Shown here: positions 7,625 to 16,931 of the stretch, piece after piece | Layout of the letters: each line of letters opens with the position of its first letter | Numbering within the stretch: the first letter of the stretch is position 1 | DNA from: JAZNQN01 sp045590195 | GTDB taxonomy: Bacteria > Bacillota > Clostridia > UMGS1883 > UMGS1540 | Reading direction: 5' to 3' | Length of the DNA stretch: 64,000 nt | Assembly: GCA_045590195.1 (NCBI GenBank) | Contig: JAZNQN010000073.1 | Span: forward strand, 1 to 64,000 | Made by a program: the position numbers and the translations under genes | The notes under the pieces: generated by a model | Databases searched by the model: none | Told to the model about the DNA's origin: nothing | The model's input: only the letters and a program-made list of their open reading frames with translations

Positions 7625-9451
7625 ATGAAAAATTTTGTAATGAGAAACCGATATCTTTTTGTAGCAGATTTTATTCTTTGCTACGTAGCGTACGCATTTG
7701 CAATATTTTTTGTGTTTCCGAGAAATGCCTTTTTCAGCTACTTTACAGGCGGCATTTCACAAATAACCCTGTCAGCTGTGGTTTATCTTTTTCTTTTCAC
7801 TCTTTCAGGCATTTATACTACCGACTGGGTTTATGCAGGAACAAAAGATTACATCCGCCTTATATCAGGCGGCATTATTTCGGGCGTTGTTGCAATTGTG
7901 CTTGACAATTTTGTTGCGAGAGATATCTTTTTTCCAAAATTCAATATTGCCGCAACACTGGTTGTTACCGCTTTTCTGTGTATTATCAGATTTTCGGTAA
8001 GAATACTTTACAAATCGGCCTGGCTTGGCCAGAGAGGAAAAGGCAAGCGCATTATTATTGTTGGTGCGGGAAGGCTTGCGGTTACTCTTTTAAGGGATAT
8101 TTATGAAAATCCCAATATAAATTACGCCGTTTTGGGCCTTATTGACGACGACCCTACAAAACAAAGACTTCGTGTTCACGGAACGAAAGTTCTTGGTACA
8201 AGCCGTGATATTTCAAGAATTTGCCGTCAGCTTAAGGTTGACGAAATTATTTTTGCAATACATAATCTTGAACATTCGGAAAAATTAAGGCTTTTAAACA
8301 TTTGCAGCGAAACGGGCAAAAAGGTTAAAATTCTGCCCGGCGTTCAGGATTCTATAAGAAGTGCCAACAAGGTACACCTTGCAAAAGACATTGAAATTGA
8401 AGATTTACTTGAGCGTTCCCCTGTAAAGCTTGACAACAAGCTTATTGAAAGCGATATTTCAGGAAAAGTTGTTTTGGTTACAGGCGGTGGCGGCTCAATA
8501 GGCTCGGAGCTTTGCAGGCAGATTTTAAAGTTCTCGCCAAAAAAACTTATTGTATTTGATATTTACGAAAATTCAACCTTTGAGCTTCAGGGCGAGCTTC
8601 GTAAAAAATATCCGGAAAAGGATATGGAGTTTCTTATTGGCTCGGTACGAGATGAAAAAAGGCTTGACGAAATTTTTGAAACATACAAGCCTCAGATTGT
8701 TTTCCATGCCGCGGCTCACAAACACGTTCCTCTTATGGAAGACAGCCCCAAAGAAGCAATAAAGAACAACGTTTTCGGAACATACAACACGGCTCTTGCC
8801 GCTCAGCGCCACAAGGCAAAACGCTTTGTTTTAATTTCAACCGACAAAGCTGTTAACCCAACAAACATTATGGGCGCTACAAAAAGAATGTGTGAAATGA
8901 TTGTTCAAACCCTGCAAAACACAGGCGAATGTGATTTTGTTGCAGTTAGATTTGGTAATGTTTTAGGTTCAAACGGTTCGGTAATTCCAAGCTTTAAAAA
9001 GCAGATTGCCGCAGGCGGCCCTGTTACTGTTACCCACCCCGATATAACAAGATTTTTTATGACTATTCCCGAGGCGGCTTCACTTGTGCTTCAGGCGACA
9101 AGCTACGCAAAGGGCGGGGAAATATTTGTTCTTGATATGGGCGAGCCTGTTAAAATTTACGACCTTGCTAAAAAAATGATTCTTTTATCCGGCTTTAAAC
9201 CTGATGTTGATATTAAAATTGAGTTTATTGGCCTTCGACCCGGCGAAAAGCTTTTTGAGGAACTTTTAATGAACGAAGAAGGCCTTAAAGAAACAGTTCA
9301 CAGTAAAATTTTTGTTGGCAAGCCAATTGATATTTCTTATGAAATGCTTAATGAAAAATTAGAGCTTCTTAAAAAAGCTCTTGAAAAAGACAATGACAGT
9401 ATTAAGAAAATTGTTTCGGAAGTTGTTCCCACATACAAACAGGTTGATTAA
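7625..9451 (+). CDS. Membrane-bound nucleotide-sugar 4,6-dehydratase (CapD/PglF/FlaA1 type)
   Basis: The 608-residue protein has four N-terminal membrane helices (about 10-130), a CoA-binding-like Rossmann segment (VGAGR at 147-150) and a C-terminal short-chain dehydrogenase domain with NAD motif TGGGGSIG (286-293). The catalytic segment STDKAVNPTNIMGATKR has Met in place of the usual Tyr and keeps the Lys, as in the long WbpM/PglF dehydratases. Such enzymes convert UDP-GlcNAc to the 4-keto-6-deoxy sugar that starts capsule, bacillosamine-like or other glycan synthesis at the membrane. It is transcribed alone from its own promoter and ends at a strong terminator. A DegT aminotransferase 13 kb away could use a 4-keto sugar, but linkage is not shown. 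Confidence 0.9.
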   Translation: MKNFVMRNRYLFVADFILCYVAYAFAIFFVFPRNAFFSYFTGGISQITLSAVVYLFLFTLSGIYTTDWVYAGTKDYIRLISGGIISGVVAIVLDNFVARDIFFPKFNIAATLVVTAFLCIIRFSVRILYKSAWLGQRGKGKRIIIVGAGRLAVTLLRDIYENPNINYAVLGLIDDDPTKQRLRVHGTKVLGTSRDISRICRQLKVDEIIFAIHNLEHSEKLRLLNICSETGKKVKILPGVQDSIRSANKVHLAKDIEIEDLLERSPVKLDNKLIESDISGKVVLVTGGGGSIGSELCRQILKFSPKKLIVFDIYENSTFELQGELRKKYPEKDMEFLIGSVRDEKRLDEIFETYKPQIVFHAAAHKHVPLMEDSPKEAIKNNVFGTYNTALAAQRHKAKRFVLISTDKAVNPTNIMGATKRMCEMIVQTLQNTGECDFVAVRFGNVLGSNGSVIPSFKKQIAAGGPVTVTHPDITRFFMTIPEAASLVLQATSYAKGGEIFVLDMGEPVKIYDLAKKMILLSGFKPDVDIKIEFIGLRPGEKLFEELLMNEEGLKETVHSKIFVGKPIDISYEMLNEKLELLKKALEKDNDSIKKIVSEVVPTYKQVD

Positions 9452-9485
9452 AAAAAAGAGCATCTCGCAGGAGATGCTCTTTTTT
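9452..9485. terminator. Bidirectional Rho-independent terminator
   Basis: Stem of 14-15 bp around the loop GCAG (9467-9470), with A and T runs on both sides. It serves the plus-strand gene ending at 9451 and the minus-strand gene ending at 9495. Confidence 0.92.
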
Positions 9486-9494
9486 ATAGCAAGA

Positions 9495-10454
9495 TTACTC
9501 TTCAGTTTTTTCTTCTTCGTTTGTTTCTTCTTCGGTTTCTTCAATAACTATTTCTTCATCAACTTCTTCTTCAGGCTCTGCAGCTTCAATTTCAACGCTT
9601 TCTTCTGCCCCTTCGAAAAAGTTTTCATCGTCTTCTGAAATAAATTCGCCATTTTCCTCGGCTGCAACTTCTTCTTCAGTTTCGCCATTTATAATTTTGT
9701 TAAGCTCTTTTATTTTTTTAGCCATAAGTACTATTGTAACAATAAGGCCAATGAAAATCAAAGCGCCTAAAATTGCAAGGTAGTTAGGTACAAATACTTT
9801 AAAGCTTACAGGAAGATTATCGTTTTCCATTGTAGCCGCATAAACAAATGTAGGTTTCAAAATGTTTTTATTGCCTTTTGACACTGTAAACGCACCAACA
9901 GGGAACTTAAATCTGATATTGATTTTACATTCACTCATAGCAGTTTTAGCTTCGTCATCAAGCTCGTTGCCCTGTGTCATACTAATGTTACCTTCGGCAG
10001 TATATGTTGTTCCCATAAAGCCTTTATCTGCATTGAACATAACGCCAATTCCATCTGCCGCATTGTTTGTAACAATAGGAGCAGGAATCATTCCGCTGTT
10101 ATTGAATACGCTAATAAGCTGTGAGCTGTACATTTCGTCAACGCTTGAGAAGTAACCTGTTACTTTAAGGCCTTTATATTCGCCGCCTTCTTTATCGATT
10201 GCAATTCTTTCAACTTTTTCCTTTGAAACATCTGTTACCATTGCCTCAATCTGAGGAACAAGTCTTTCATCGAGTTCCTCGTAAGTTGCTCCGCCTGATA
10301 CCTGAGCAATACCTTCATCGTTACCTGCGAATGCAATTTCTGCTTTAACTCCGCCAAGTGGGCCAACCGAAATTGTTGCATCCTGCTCATAACAACCTGT
10401 TAAAAGGCAAAGCATGCAAAGAGTAATTAAAGCAAGTTTCCATGTTTTTTTCAT
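9495..10454 (-). CDS. LppM-like lipoprotein with membrane helix and acidic tail
   Basis: The 319-residue protein begins with a lipoprotein signal (lipobox LLTGC, acylated C21). An extracytoplasmic domain of about 200 residues resembles the LppM/DUF3153 family. A second membrane helix lies near 222-245, followed by a tail (about 258-319) made almost entirely of Glu, Asp and Ala. A lipid anchor plus a C-terminal helix places the domain outside and the acidic tail inside the cell. The tail's repetitive GAA/GAT codons make the plus strand there look like long TTC runs. It has its own promoter (10489-10517). Function is unknown; the family assignment is by pattern only. Confidence 0.75.
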   Translation of the reverse strand: MKKTWKLALITLCMLCLLTGCYEQDATISVGPLGGVKAEIAFAGNDEGIAQVSGGATYEELDERLVPQIEAMVTDVSKEKVERIAIDKEGGEYKGLKVTGYFSSVDEMYSSQLISVFNNSGMIPAPIVTNNAADGIGVMFNADKGFMGTTYTAEGNISMTQGNELDDEAKTAMSECKINIRFKFPVGAFTVSKGNKNILKPTFVYAATMENDNLPVSFKVFVPNYLAILGALIFIGLIVTIVLMAKKIKELNKIINGETEEEVAAEENGEFISEDDENFFEGAEESVEIEAAEPEEEVDEEIVIEETEEETNEEEKTEE

Positions 10455-10488
10455 TTACATAACCTCCAATAAATTTCATTACTTTAAA

Positions 10489-10517
10489 ATTATAACAGTA
10501 ATATCTTAAATTGACAA
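10489..10517 (-). promoter_or_regulatory. Sigma-A promoter for the lipoprotein gene
   Basis: Minus strand TTGTCA (10512-10517), 17-base spacer, TATAAT (10489-10494) with a TG one base ahead. It starts 35 bases upstream of the ATG. Confidence 0.8.
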
Positions 10518-10544
10518 TAGTAAATTTTAAAATTTATTAAAAAT

Positions 10545-11321
10545 TCATAATTTACAAAAACTGCATCCGCGGCAATTTTCAACTTTACCTTCAAAAATTC
10601 GTTTTATAACCAGTATAAGCTCAGGAGTTTTTGAAAACTTTTCGTTGTGAATTATAATCTTTTCAGGTGCAGCCGCTGTAAGGCAGCTGAGAAGCAAATC
10701 GTCAAAACTCAGCTGTGTTATTTTTTTGTTTTCAGTAACGCTTTTTATGCATTCTTCGGTTATGTCGCGAAAATTTTCATTAAAAATTGCATATCCGCCA
10801 GAAGGCCAAACCTGTAAATTTATAACCTTTACCGCTGAAGGAAGTGTTTCGATATATGCTTTCAAAAGTTCAATCAAATCGTTATATTCTCTTACGGCTT
10901 CAAGCTTTTCTTCGTATTTATCAAGCTGTTTTTTCATATATTTTTTATATTCCGAAAGCCTGAAATTTACAAAGCCCTCAACAGAAATTGAATTGGAATT
11001 TTCAAGAAATGTGCCAACATCTTTAAAAACAAACTCTTCCCCGTTTTTTAAAACGGAGTTAAAATCGGAGCAGATTATTTTTTTCTCCTCTTCACTGAAG
11101 GCATATTCGCCCGAATTATAAAACTGCCTGTAAAGCTCGGGCCCGTATTTTTTTTGAATTATTGATGAAATTGCGTGGCAAAGGCTTTTTTTAAGGTCTT
11201 CAATTTCTTCGCTTTTGCAGTAAAAAGTAATCATTTCGTCGCCGGAAATTGTGTTTTCATATTTTTGGTCAATTTCTTTTAAAATATCTTTTGTGTTGCC
11301 AAATACTGAAATCTGATGCAA
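10545..11321 (-). CDS. ytxC: Sporulation protein YtxC-like
   Basis: The 258-residue protein matches the clostridial YtxC family: a central EGFVNFRLSEY segment, a C-terminal DDLLLSCLTAAAPEKIIIHN region, and a Cys-rich end (NCRGCSFCKL). YtxC is annotated as a putative sporulation protein of unknown biochemistry. The start is a TTG at 11321 preceded by GGAGG seven bases away; no better ATG is in frame. It follows the GME-fold gene by 17 bases and ends close to the promoter of the lipoprotein gene. Its presence supports a spore-forming host together with spoIVA and sleB. Confidence 0.8.
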   Translation of the reverse strand: MHQISVFGNTKDILKEIDQKYENTISGDEMITFYCKSEEIEDLKKSLCHAISSIIQKKYGPELYRQFYNSGEYAFSEEEKKIICSDFNSVLKNGEEFVFKDVGTFLENSNSISVEGFVNFRLSEYKKYMKKQLDKYEEKLEAVREYNDLIELLKAYIETLPSAVKVINLQVWPSGGYAIFNENFRDITEECIKSVTENKKITQLSFDDLLLSCLTAAAPEKIIIHNEKFSKTPELILVIKRIFEGKVENCRGCSFCKL

Positions 11322-11338
11322 CAGTACACCTCCGAAAA

Positions 11339-12061
11339 TCAGGCTATAATTATGGAGCCAACATCTTTCAAATCGTTTTCTCCGCTTTCTTTTAAAACAT
11401 AATTATACTTTTCCAAAAAACCACAAATTTTATCCTTTGAAGGATGATTTTTAAGGCTTCCGCAAACAAAAAACTCTTTTTTCGAAATTCTTCCCCCGCA
11501 TCCGCCAAAAAAGCCATAGGAAAAACCCGGAAGCGAAACGCCCTGCCAGTCGATTAAAAGGCAGTCAATTCCTAAAGCGTCCATTGCTTTTTTTATGGAA
11601 GGGTCGGCAGTTATTGCCGCATTTTCTTCTACGGGTGCAACGGCGCATTTTGTGTAGCCCTGATTTACGTGTATAAGCTCTATTCCAAGGCTTTCAAAAA
11701 GCTTTTTTGCCTTTGGCGGAGTAAATTTCGTGTTGTGAAAGGCATATTTTCCCATCATCAGAATATTATATGCACAGTCATCCCCGTAAGTGCCGCCAAT
11801 TTCAGCCTCGCCGCATATAACCTGCGCTCCCAAAGGCGTAAGCTTTTCGCTGTAATAATCAAAAACCTCCGGCGCACACAAAAAAATGCCGCGGCTTATG
11901 TAGCAAATCTGAAGGTCGGCATGGCAGCGCATACTAACAGGCAAAGCGGGCACACATTTTGTTTTTATAAAATTTTTAAATCTGCCCCCAAGGGAAACAG
12001 TTTCATCGCATATTAAAACTGTTCCGCCCTCGGGGAAATTTGGTTTTTGAAAATCTTTCAT
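11339..12061 (-). CDS. DUF6873-like protein, probable GME fold
   Basis: The 240-residue protein (ATG at 12061 preferred to a GTG at 12070 because an AAAGAG lies eight bases before it) resembles the DUF6873 family assigned to the guanidino-group-modifying-enzyme (GME) fold. Suggestive motifs are RCHADLQICYI, CGEAEIGGTYGDDCAYN, HVNQGYTKCAVAPV and GGCGGRI. GME enzymes include arginine deiminases and amidinotransferases with a catalytic Cys and His/Asp; candidates here are the His-Ala-Asp and late Gly-Gly-Cys-Gly-Gly positions. No activity is known for this family. It sits between tsaD and ytxC on the same strand, an arrangement that may be functionally neutral. Confidence 0.6.
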   Translation of the reverse strand: MKDFQKPNFPEGGTVLICDETVSLGGRFKNFIKTKCVPALPVSMRCHADLQICYISRGIFLCAPEVFDYYSEKLTPLGAQVICGEAEIGGTYGDDCAYNILMMGKYAFHNTKFTPPKAKKLFESLGIELIHVNQGYTKCAVAPVEENAAITADPSIKKAMDALGIDCLLIDWQGVSLPGFSYGFFGGCGGRISKKEFFVCGSLKNHPSKDKICGFLEKYNYVLKESGENDLKDVGSIIIA

Positions 12062-12113
12062 AAATTTCACTCTTTAATTTCAGGTGCATAAACTGAAAAT
12101 ATAGTTAACTATT

Positions 12114-13112
12114 TTATATAAGACGCAGGGTTGCAACTGCATTTTGCGAAAGCGGGGCAACCTTGCCGCTGATGAAATCGTAATATCCCGCACAGGAAAT
12201 CATAGCCCCGTTATCGGTACAAAGCTGCGGTGGCGGAAGGAAAAACTGCATTCCCTCTCGCTCTGCCCTTTCGCTGAAGGCTTTTCTAAGTGCTTCATTT
12301 GCCGCAACCCCGCCTGCAATGGCTATTTTTTTTGCGCCTTTTATTTTGGCAGCCTCAAAGGAAACCGAGCAAAGAACATCAACAATTGCCCTTTGGAAAG
12401 ACGCCGCAACATCGGCTTTTGGCACTTCTCCTCCGCCCTGCTCAATTTTGTGAACATAATTTATAACTGCCGTTTTAACGCCGCTGAAGCTGAAATCCAT
12501 TCCGTGAATTGGCCTTGGGAAGGCTATGGCGCTACTGTCGCCCTCTTTTGCAAGGGCACTAAGCAGCGGCCCGCCAGGATAGCCAAGCCCTAAAACTCTT
12601 GCAACTTTATCAAATGCTTCGCCTGCAGCATCATCGCAAGTGGCGCCAAGTATTTCAAACTCGCCATAATTTTTTACATACAAAACGTGGCTGTGACCGC
12701 CCGATGCCACAAGGCACACAAACGGAGGCTCAAGCTCAGGCGAGGCAATATAATTGGCACTTATATGGCCGTGAATATGGTTTACAGGCACCAAAGGCTT
12801 TTTAGCCGCATAGGCAAAGCCCTTTGCCGCAGAAAGCCCCACAAGCAAAGCCCCGATAAGGCCAGGGCCGTATGTAACGGCAACGGCATCTAAATCGTTT
12901 TTGGTAACGTTTGCCTTTGAAAGCGCCTCCTCAATTACATAAGAAATAACCTCTATATGCTTTCGTGAAGCAATTTCAGGCACAACGCCGCCATAAATTT
13001 TATGAAGCTGTGCCTGAGAATATATAACATCGCTTAAAACCTTTCTGCCGCCTAAGGTAACCGAAGCCGCAGTTTCATCGCAGGAAGATTCAATTCCAAG
13101 TACTAATTTCAC
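12114..13112 (-). CDS. tsaD: tRNA N6-adenosine threonylcarbamoyltransferase
   Basis: The 332-residue protein has the Kae1/Gcp signature: GIESSCDETA at the N-terminus, the metal-binding H112 and H116 in NHIHGH, VASGGHSH, and GGVAANEALR. It transfers the threonylcarbamoyl group to A37 of ANN-decoding tRNAs, with TsaB and TsaE that are not in the window. The start is a GTG with AAAGGAG upstream. It is full length. It runs toward the GME-fold gene 52 bases downstream. Confidence 0.95.
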   Translation of the reverse strand: MKLVLGIESSCDETAASVTLGGRKVLSDVIYSQAQLHKIYGGVVPEIASRKHIEVISYVIEEALSKANVTKNDLDAVAVTYGPGLIGALLVGLSAAKGFAYAAKKPLVPVNHIHGHISANYIASPELEPPFVCLVASGGHSHVLYVKNYGEFEILGATCDDAAGEAFDKVARVLGLGYPGGPLLSALAKEGDSSAIAFPRPIHGMDFSFSGVKTAVINYVHKIEQGGGEVPKADVAASFQRAIVDVLCSVSFEAAKIKGAKKIAIAGGVAANEALRKAFSERAEREGMQFFLPPPQLCTDNGAMISCAGYYDFISGKVAPLSQNAVATLRLI

Positions 13113-13219
13113 GTTTTTTCTCCTTTAAAACATTTTATTAAATCTATTGTATAAAGACTGTATAATTTAGATGCCAACCCTTTAGGATAGTAGTTCATAT
13201 CAAGTTAGAACTAAAAAAA

Positions 13220-13546
13220 TTAAACAGACATAGCCATATTAAATAACAACCACGCCAAGGGGATTGTTAGTATAAACAAAATTATATACACTACATTATT
13301 CCTTGTACTCATATCTTTTTCTTTCTTATAAAAAATCGAAATAATATTTAAAACAAATCCTAGTATACCTGATATTGCCAAACCACCCCAAAAAGCATAT
13401 GTAGTTAATAACATTGTAAATCTTACCAGAAATTCAGGCATATAATATGCTCTTCCGGGCGGAAGGAAAAAGCACAATACACTAACAACATTTAAAATAA
13501 TAACAGAAAATGAAATAACATCTAAAATAAAATGTTTCTTTTTCAT
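13220..13546 (-). CDS. Small membrane protein of unknown function
   Basis: The start at 13546 is chosen because AAAGGAG lies eight bases ahead; the longer reading from 13567 would place this site inside the gene. The 108-residue product has a basic N-terminus and three hydrophobic helices (about 8-28, 37-62, 82-105) separated by a Lys/Glu-rich loop (YKKEKDMSTR). No family is recognised. It is isolated, with a repeat-rich gap upstream and 107 bases without recognisable features between it and tsaD. Confidence 0.65.
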   Translation of the reverse strand: MKKKHFILDVISFSVIILNVVSVLCFFLPPGRAYYMPEFLVRFTMLLTTYAFWGGLAISGILGFVLNIISIFYKKEKDMSTRNNVVYIILFILTIPLAWLLFNMAMSV

Positions 13547-13615
13547 CCTATTTACTCCTTTCAGCAAAATTCGACAATCTTACTATGATTTTGTCAAGTC
13601 AGGGACAAAAAAATA

Positions 13616-13775
13616 TGTCGATATGTAAACTTCGTTTACCGGATATTTTTACTATTCGCAAAATCGATATGTTTTCTCTTCGTTCAAACTCGATATGATA
13701 TGAATTCTCGTTGCCGCAAGGCAACATATCGAGTCGTTTATGACATATCGAGAATTCGCAAGAATTCATATCGAT
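13616..13775. repeat. Palindromic array of CGATATG / CATATCG hairpins
   Basis: Six copies of the heptamer CGATATG occur in about 155 bases: three direct (13619, 13665, 13691) and three inverted (13725, 13744, 13767). Between them are short perfect hairpins: GTAAAC-TTC-GTTTAC, GTTGCC-GCAA-GGCAAC and GAATTC-GCAA-GAATTC. The array fills most of the 371-base gap between two divergently transcribed genes (13547-13917). No open reading frame is seen. It has the character of a non-coding repetitive palindrome cluster (REP or MITE type). Confidence 0.75.
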
Positions 13776-13855
13776 GAAATCATTATATCACACTTTTTCC
13801 AACATTTCTACATTTATTTTGCAAATTAATGGGAATATTTAAGGTATAGAAAAAC

Positions 13856-13884
13856 TTGACTATTTTGGCGGAATATAGTATTAT
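13856..13884 (+). promoter_or_regulatory. Sigma-A promoter for murJ
   Basis: TTGACT (13856-13861), 17-base spacer, TATTAT (13879-13884), 33 bases before the GTG start. Confidence 0.75.
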
Positions 13885-13917
13885 ATTTTATATATACCTT
13901 GAAAGGAGTGACGAGGC

Positions 13918-15381
13918 GTGAATACAGGCGCATATATTTTAGTTGTGTTTGGCATACTTTTGGCAAAAGCACTTGGCTTTTTAAGAGATATTGTTTTCGC
14001 ATCGTCATTTGGTGCTTCTCAGCTTACTGATATTTATTTTCAGATTTTCGGCGTTACAAGCCTTATTTTTACAGGCATTGGAAGCGCGCTTTCAACCCTT
14101 GTTATTAAAAATTTAAACAAGGCAGATATCTCTTCCCCAAAAGAGCAGAAAGAATATGTTTCCTATTTTATTTCAAAGGTTTCGCTTATTCTTGTTGCAG
14201 TTTTGGCAGTTGTTTTTGTTTTCTCTGAAAGCGCAGTTAAACTACTTTTACCGGGGCTTGACCCCTCGCTTTACCAAACTGCCGTTTCTATTATGCGCAT
14301 TATGCTTCCAAGCTGTCTTTTCGTTGTTGTGGCTTACATTATTTCGGGCGTTTTGCAAAACAGCAAGGTGTTTTTTGTAACCTCGATAATGAGCCTTCCG
14401 TATAATGTTTTAATTATTTTCGCGCTTATTTTTAAAGAAATTGATATTTTTGCCGTAAGTATTATTACAACCGTTGGCTGGTTTTTGCATATTGTAATTT
14501 TGCTTCCCTCTTTTTACAAAAAGGGATACCGCCTTTTTGGCAGCTTAAAGCTTAAACCGGGCGGCAAAAACCACGAGGTTTTATATATTTTTATCGGCAG
14601 TATGATGTTTCAGCTTTGTTTTACAATTGACAAAGCGGCCTTAAGCCACCACGGCGGAATGGCATCAACTGTAAATTACGCATCGAACCTTTTCATAACA
14701 ATTTCAAGCGTTTTTGTTGTGGCAATGAGCAACGTTTCATACCCTTCAATATGCCGCCACTACGAAAGCGGAAACGGCGATTTTGTAAGAAAGTTTCTGG
14801 GCTACATTATAACTCTGCTTTTTGCAATTTTTGTGCCGTTTATTCTGGTTGCCAACCTTTTCGGGAAGGACATTATTTCTCTTTTATATGAAAGAGGCGA
14901 ATTTGGCAGCGAGCTTACAAGCATAACCTCTTCCCTTTTTGCCATTTATACTTTCGGCATTTTCGGCTATGTTTGCCAGGAGCTTTTCAACAAAATTTTA
15001 TACCTTGGCTCTAAATATTTTTACCCCGTTTTTGGAACTGTGGCAGTTGTTTTGTTAAAGCTTATTATAAATATTTTCGCTCCTTCATTCGGGGCAGAAG
15101 CAGTTGCCGTATCAACAACTGCGCTTTTCACGCTTTATGCAGTTGGAGTTTCTATTATAATGGCAAAGGTTGTTGGAAACTATTTTTCAAAAACTCTTCT
15201 CCAGAATATTTTAAAAATACTTTTATCGGCACTTTGTGCATTTTTGGTTTATTTAATTCCACTTAATTTGCACTTTATTATACGCCTTGTAATTTGCGGC
15301 GCAGTTTATATTGCGGCACTTACTTTAAGCGGATGCACAAAATATATTATTACGAATACCGGGGAGGTAAATAAAAAGTGA
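13918..15381 (+). CDS. murJ: MurJ-family lipid II flippase
   Basis: The 487-residue polytopic protein has the MurJ/MviN layout of about 13-14 membrane helices and the conserved N-terminal AKALGFLRDIVFASSFGAS. A later family motif, LYERGEF, follows near residue 325. MurJ flips undecaprenyl-linked peptidoglycan precursors outward. The start is a GTG with GAAAGGAG ten bases upstream; it removes a few residues of the usual N-terminus but keeps helix 1. The stop overlaps the next start (GTGA at 15378-15381), so the downstream DUF5693 protein is translationally coupled. Because spore formers often have several MurJ/SpoVB paralogues, this could be a specialised copy. Confidence 0.85.
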   Translation: MNTGAYILVVFGILLAKALGFLRDIVFASSFGASQLTDIYFQIFGVTSLIFTGIGSALSTLVIKNLNKADISSPKEQKEYVSYFISKVSLILVAVLAVVFVFSESAVKLLLPGLDPSLYQTAVSIMRIMLPSCLFVVVAYIISGVLQNSKVFFVTSIMSLPYNVLIIFALIFKEIDIFAVSIITTVGWFLHIVILLPSFYKKGYRLFGSLKLKPGGKNHEVLYIFIGSMMFQLCFTIDKAALSHHGGMASTVNYASNLFITISSVFVVAMSNVSYPSICRHYESGNGDFVRKFLGYIITLLFAIFVPFILVANLFGKDIISLLYERGEFGSELTSITSSLFAIYTFGIFGYVCQELFNKILYLGSKYFYPVFGTVAVVLLKLIINIFAPSFGAEAVAVSTTALFTLYAVGVSIIMAKVVGNYFSKTLLQNILKILLSALCAFLVYLIPLNLHFIIRLVICGAVYIAALTLSGCTKYIITNTGEVNKK

Positions 15382-16931
15382 AAAAACAGTTTACCTTCCT
15401 TTTTATTTTATTTTTAGTTTTTACGCTTTTGTTTTCCGCTCCTCAGTTTGCAAAAAGGCTTAAGTTTGAAAGCGGACACAAAATTTATTCGGTAGCTCTT
15501 GACATTGAAGATATAAATGGCGATACTTCTCTTTTAAAAGGCTACATAGAAAGCGGAGTTTCAATTGGCGTTGTGCGTGAAGATAATATTTCACTTTTAA
15601 AAGATACGCCCCTTACCGCTGCCATTATGATTTATCCCGAAGGAAAAAAGGGCGAAAATTACGCCCAAAACCTTGAAAAGGCCGTAAAAGATTATGGCGT
15701 GAAGTATTTTCTTTTAAAGGATATTCCGGCGGAAAGTAGCGCTTATTATACCGATGAAATATGCCGCATAATTGCAGAAAATAATATTACCCTTGTTTTG
15801 TGCGAAAATTTATCTCAGCTTTCAAACGAAATGCCTGAAGGATATGAGAAAATTTTAAAAAGCTGCGGCGGAAGGGTTTTAAGATGCTACGAAACGCTTG
15901 AAAAAAGCTACTCGAAAAATCCCGAATACCCTTCAATTTACTACCAGATGCAAAACTCTTTAATTGACAGAAATACCGAGTTTTTGCTTGTAAATCAGCT
16001 GACCGACGGCAAAAGCTTTTCAGAAAATGCTCTTCGCACACAAAAAAATATTGCCTTCTTTACAAAAAGGGCCGAAAGCCTTGGATATATTAAAGACGGC
16101 ACTCCCAATTTATCGGGCTACACCATTTCAAAATTGCCATTTGCGGCTATGGCGGCAATTTCGGTTATAATGCTTTTTGTATTATTTATGCTTTTCAGCG
16201 GCAAAAAAATAAACCCTTATTTTTATATTTTAATTGCGGCGGCATTTGGTATTACCTTTATTTTGCCAAAAAGCCTTTCAGGGCTTTACCCCACCGCTTT
16301 TTCAGCGCTTATGCCATGTTTCTCGTTTGCGCTTTGCCTTAAATTGCCGCAAAAATTTTGCTTTCTCATAGCGGCAATATCGCTTTCAGTTGGCAATTTG
16401 ATTTTATCTTCCGTTTTAAGCGGAGCAGATTATTATATGAATAATCTTATTTTCCGCGGCGTTATAGTAACCCTTGTAGTTCCCGTTTTGTTTGCGGCGG
16501 CAGTTTATTTTTACGAAAAAAGGCCCTGCCTTAAAAACATAAAGGCAAAGCACATATTTTTTGCAGTTTTAATTTTGGCCGCAGGCGCCGTTTATCTACT
16601 GAGAAGCGGCAACTCATCAATTTCTGAATTTGAGCGTATTTTACGCGACAAAATTGTTGACATTACCGCCGCCCGACCAAGAACAAAAGAATTTTTAATT
16701 GGCTGGCCATGCCTTATGCTTTTTATGTTTAAAAGCAGAAAAAGCGGCATTTTAAGCTTTGTTTCTTATATTGGAAGTGCGCTTTTGTTTGCATCGGTTA
16801 CAAACAGCTTTTGCCATGTTTTTACCGACGCGGCAATTATCTATCAGCGCAGTTTAAACGGATTTTTATTCTCAGTTCCAATTCTTTTTATAATTTATTT
16901 AATATGCAAAAAAAGAGAGAAATCAGTTTGA
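15378..16931 (+). CDS. DUF5693-like polytopic membrane protein
   Basis: The 517-residue protein has a signal anchor (KQFTFLFILFLVFTLLFSA), an outer domain of about 230 residues and then about eight membrane helices from residue 255 on. It resembles the clostridial DUF5693 family, usually found beside genes for polysaccharide pyruvyl transferase and other envelope steps; no reaction is known. The GTG start overlaps the murJ stop. Its own last nine bases overlap the last nine bases of the convergent gene at 16923, and both stop codons lie inside a single hairpin. Confidence 0.7.
   Translation: MKKQFTFLFILFLVFTLLFSAPQFAKRLKFESGHKIYSVALDIEDINGDTSLLKGYIESGVSIGVVREDNISLLKDTPLTAAIMIYPEGKKGENYAQNLEKAVKDYGVKYFLLKDIPAESSAYYTDEICRIIAENNITLVLCENLSQLSNEMPEGYEKILKSCGGRVLRCYETLEKSYSKNPEYPSIYYQMQNSLIDRNTEFLLVNQLTDGKSFSENALRTQKNIAFFTKRAESLGYIKDGTPNLSGYTISKLPFAAMAAISVIMLFVLFMLFSGKKINPYFYILIAAAFGITFILPKSLSGLYPTAFSALMPCFSFALCLKLPQKFCFLIAAISLSVGNLILSSVLSGADYYMNNLIFRGVIVTLVVPVLFAAAVYFYEKRPCLKNIKAKHIFFAVLILAAGAVYLLRSGNSSISEFERILRDKIVDITAARPRTKEFLIGWPCLMLFMFKSRKSGILSFVSYIGSALLFASVTNSFCHVFTDAAIIYQRSLNGFLFSVPILFIIYLICKKREKSV

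Noticed and set aside
13616..13775. CRISPR array
   Set aside because: Repeats are short, in both orientations and irregularly spaced, and no cas genes are nearby.
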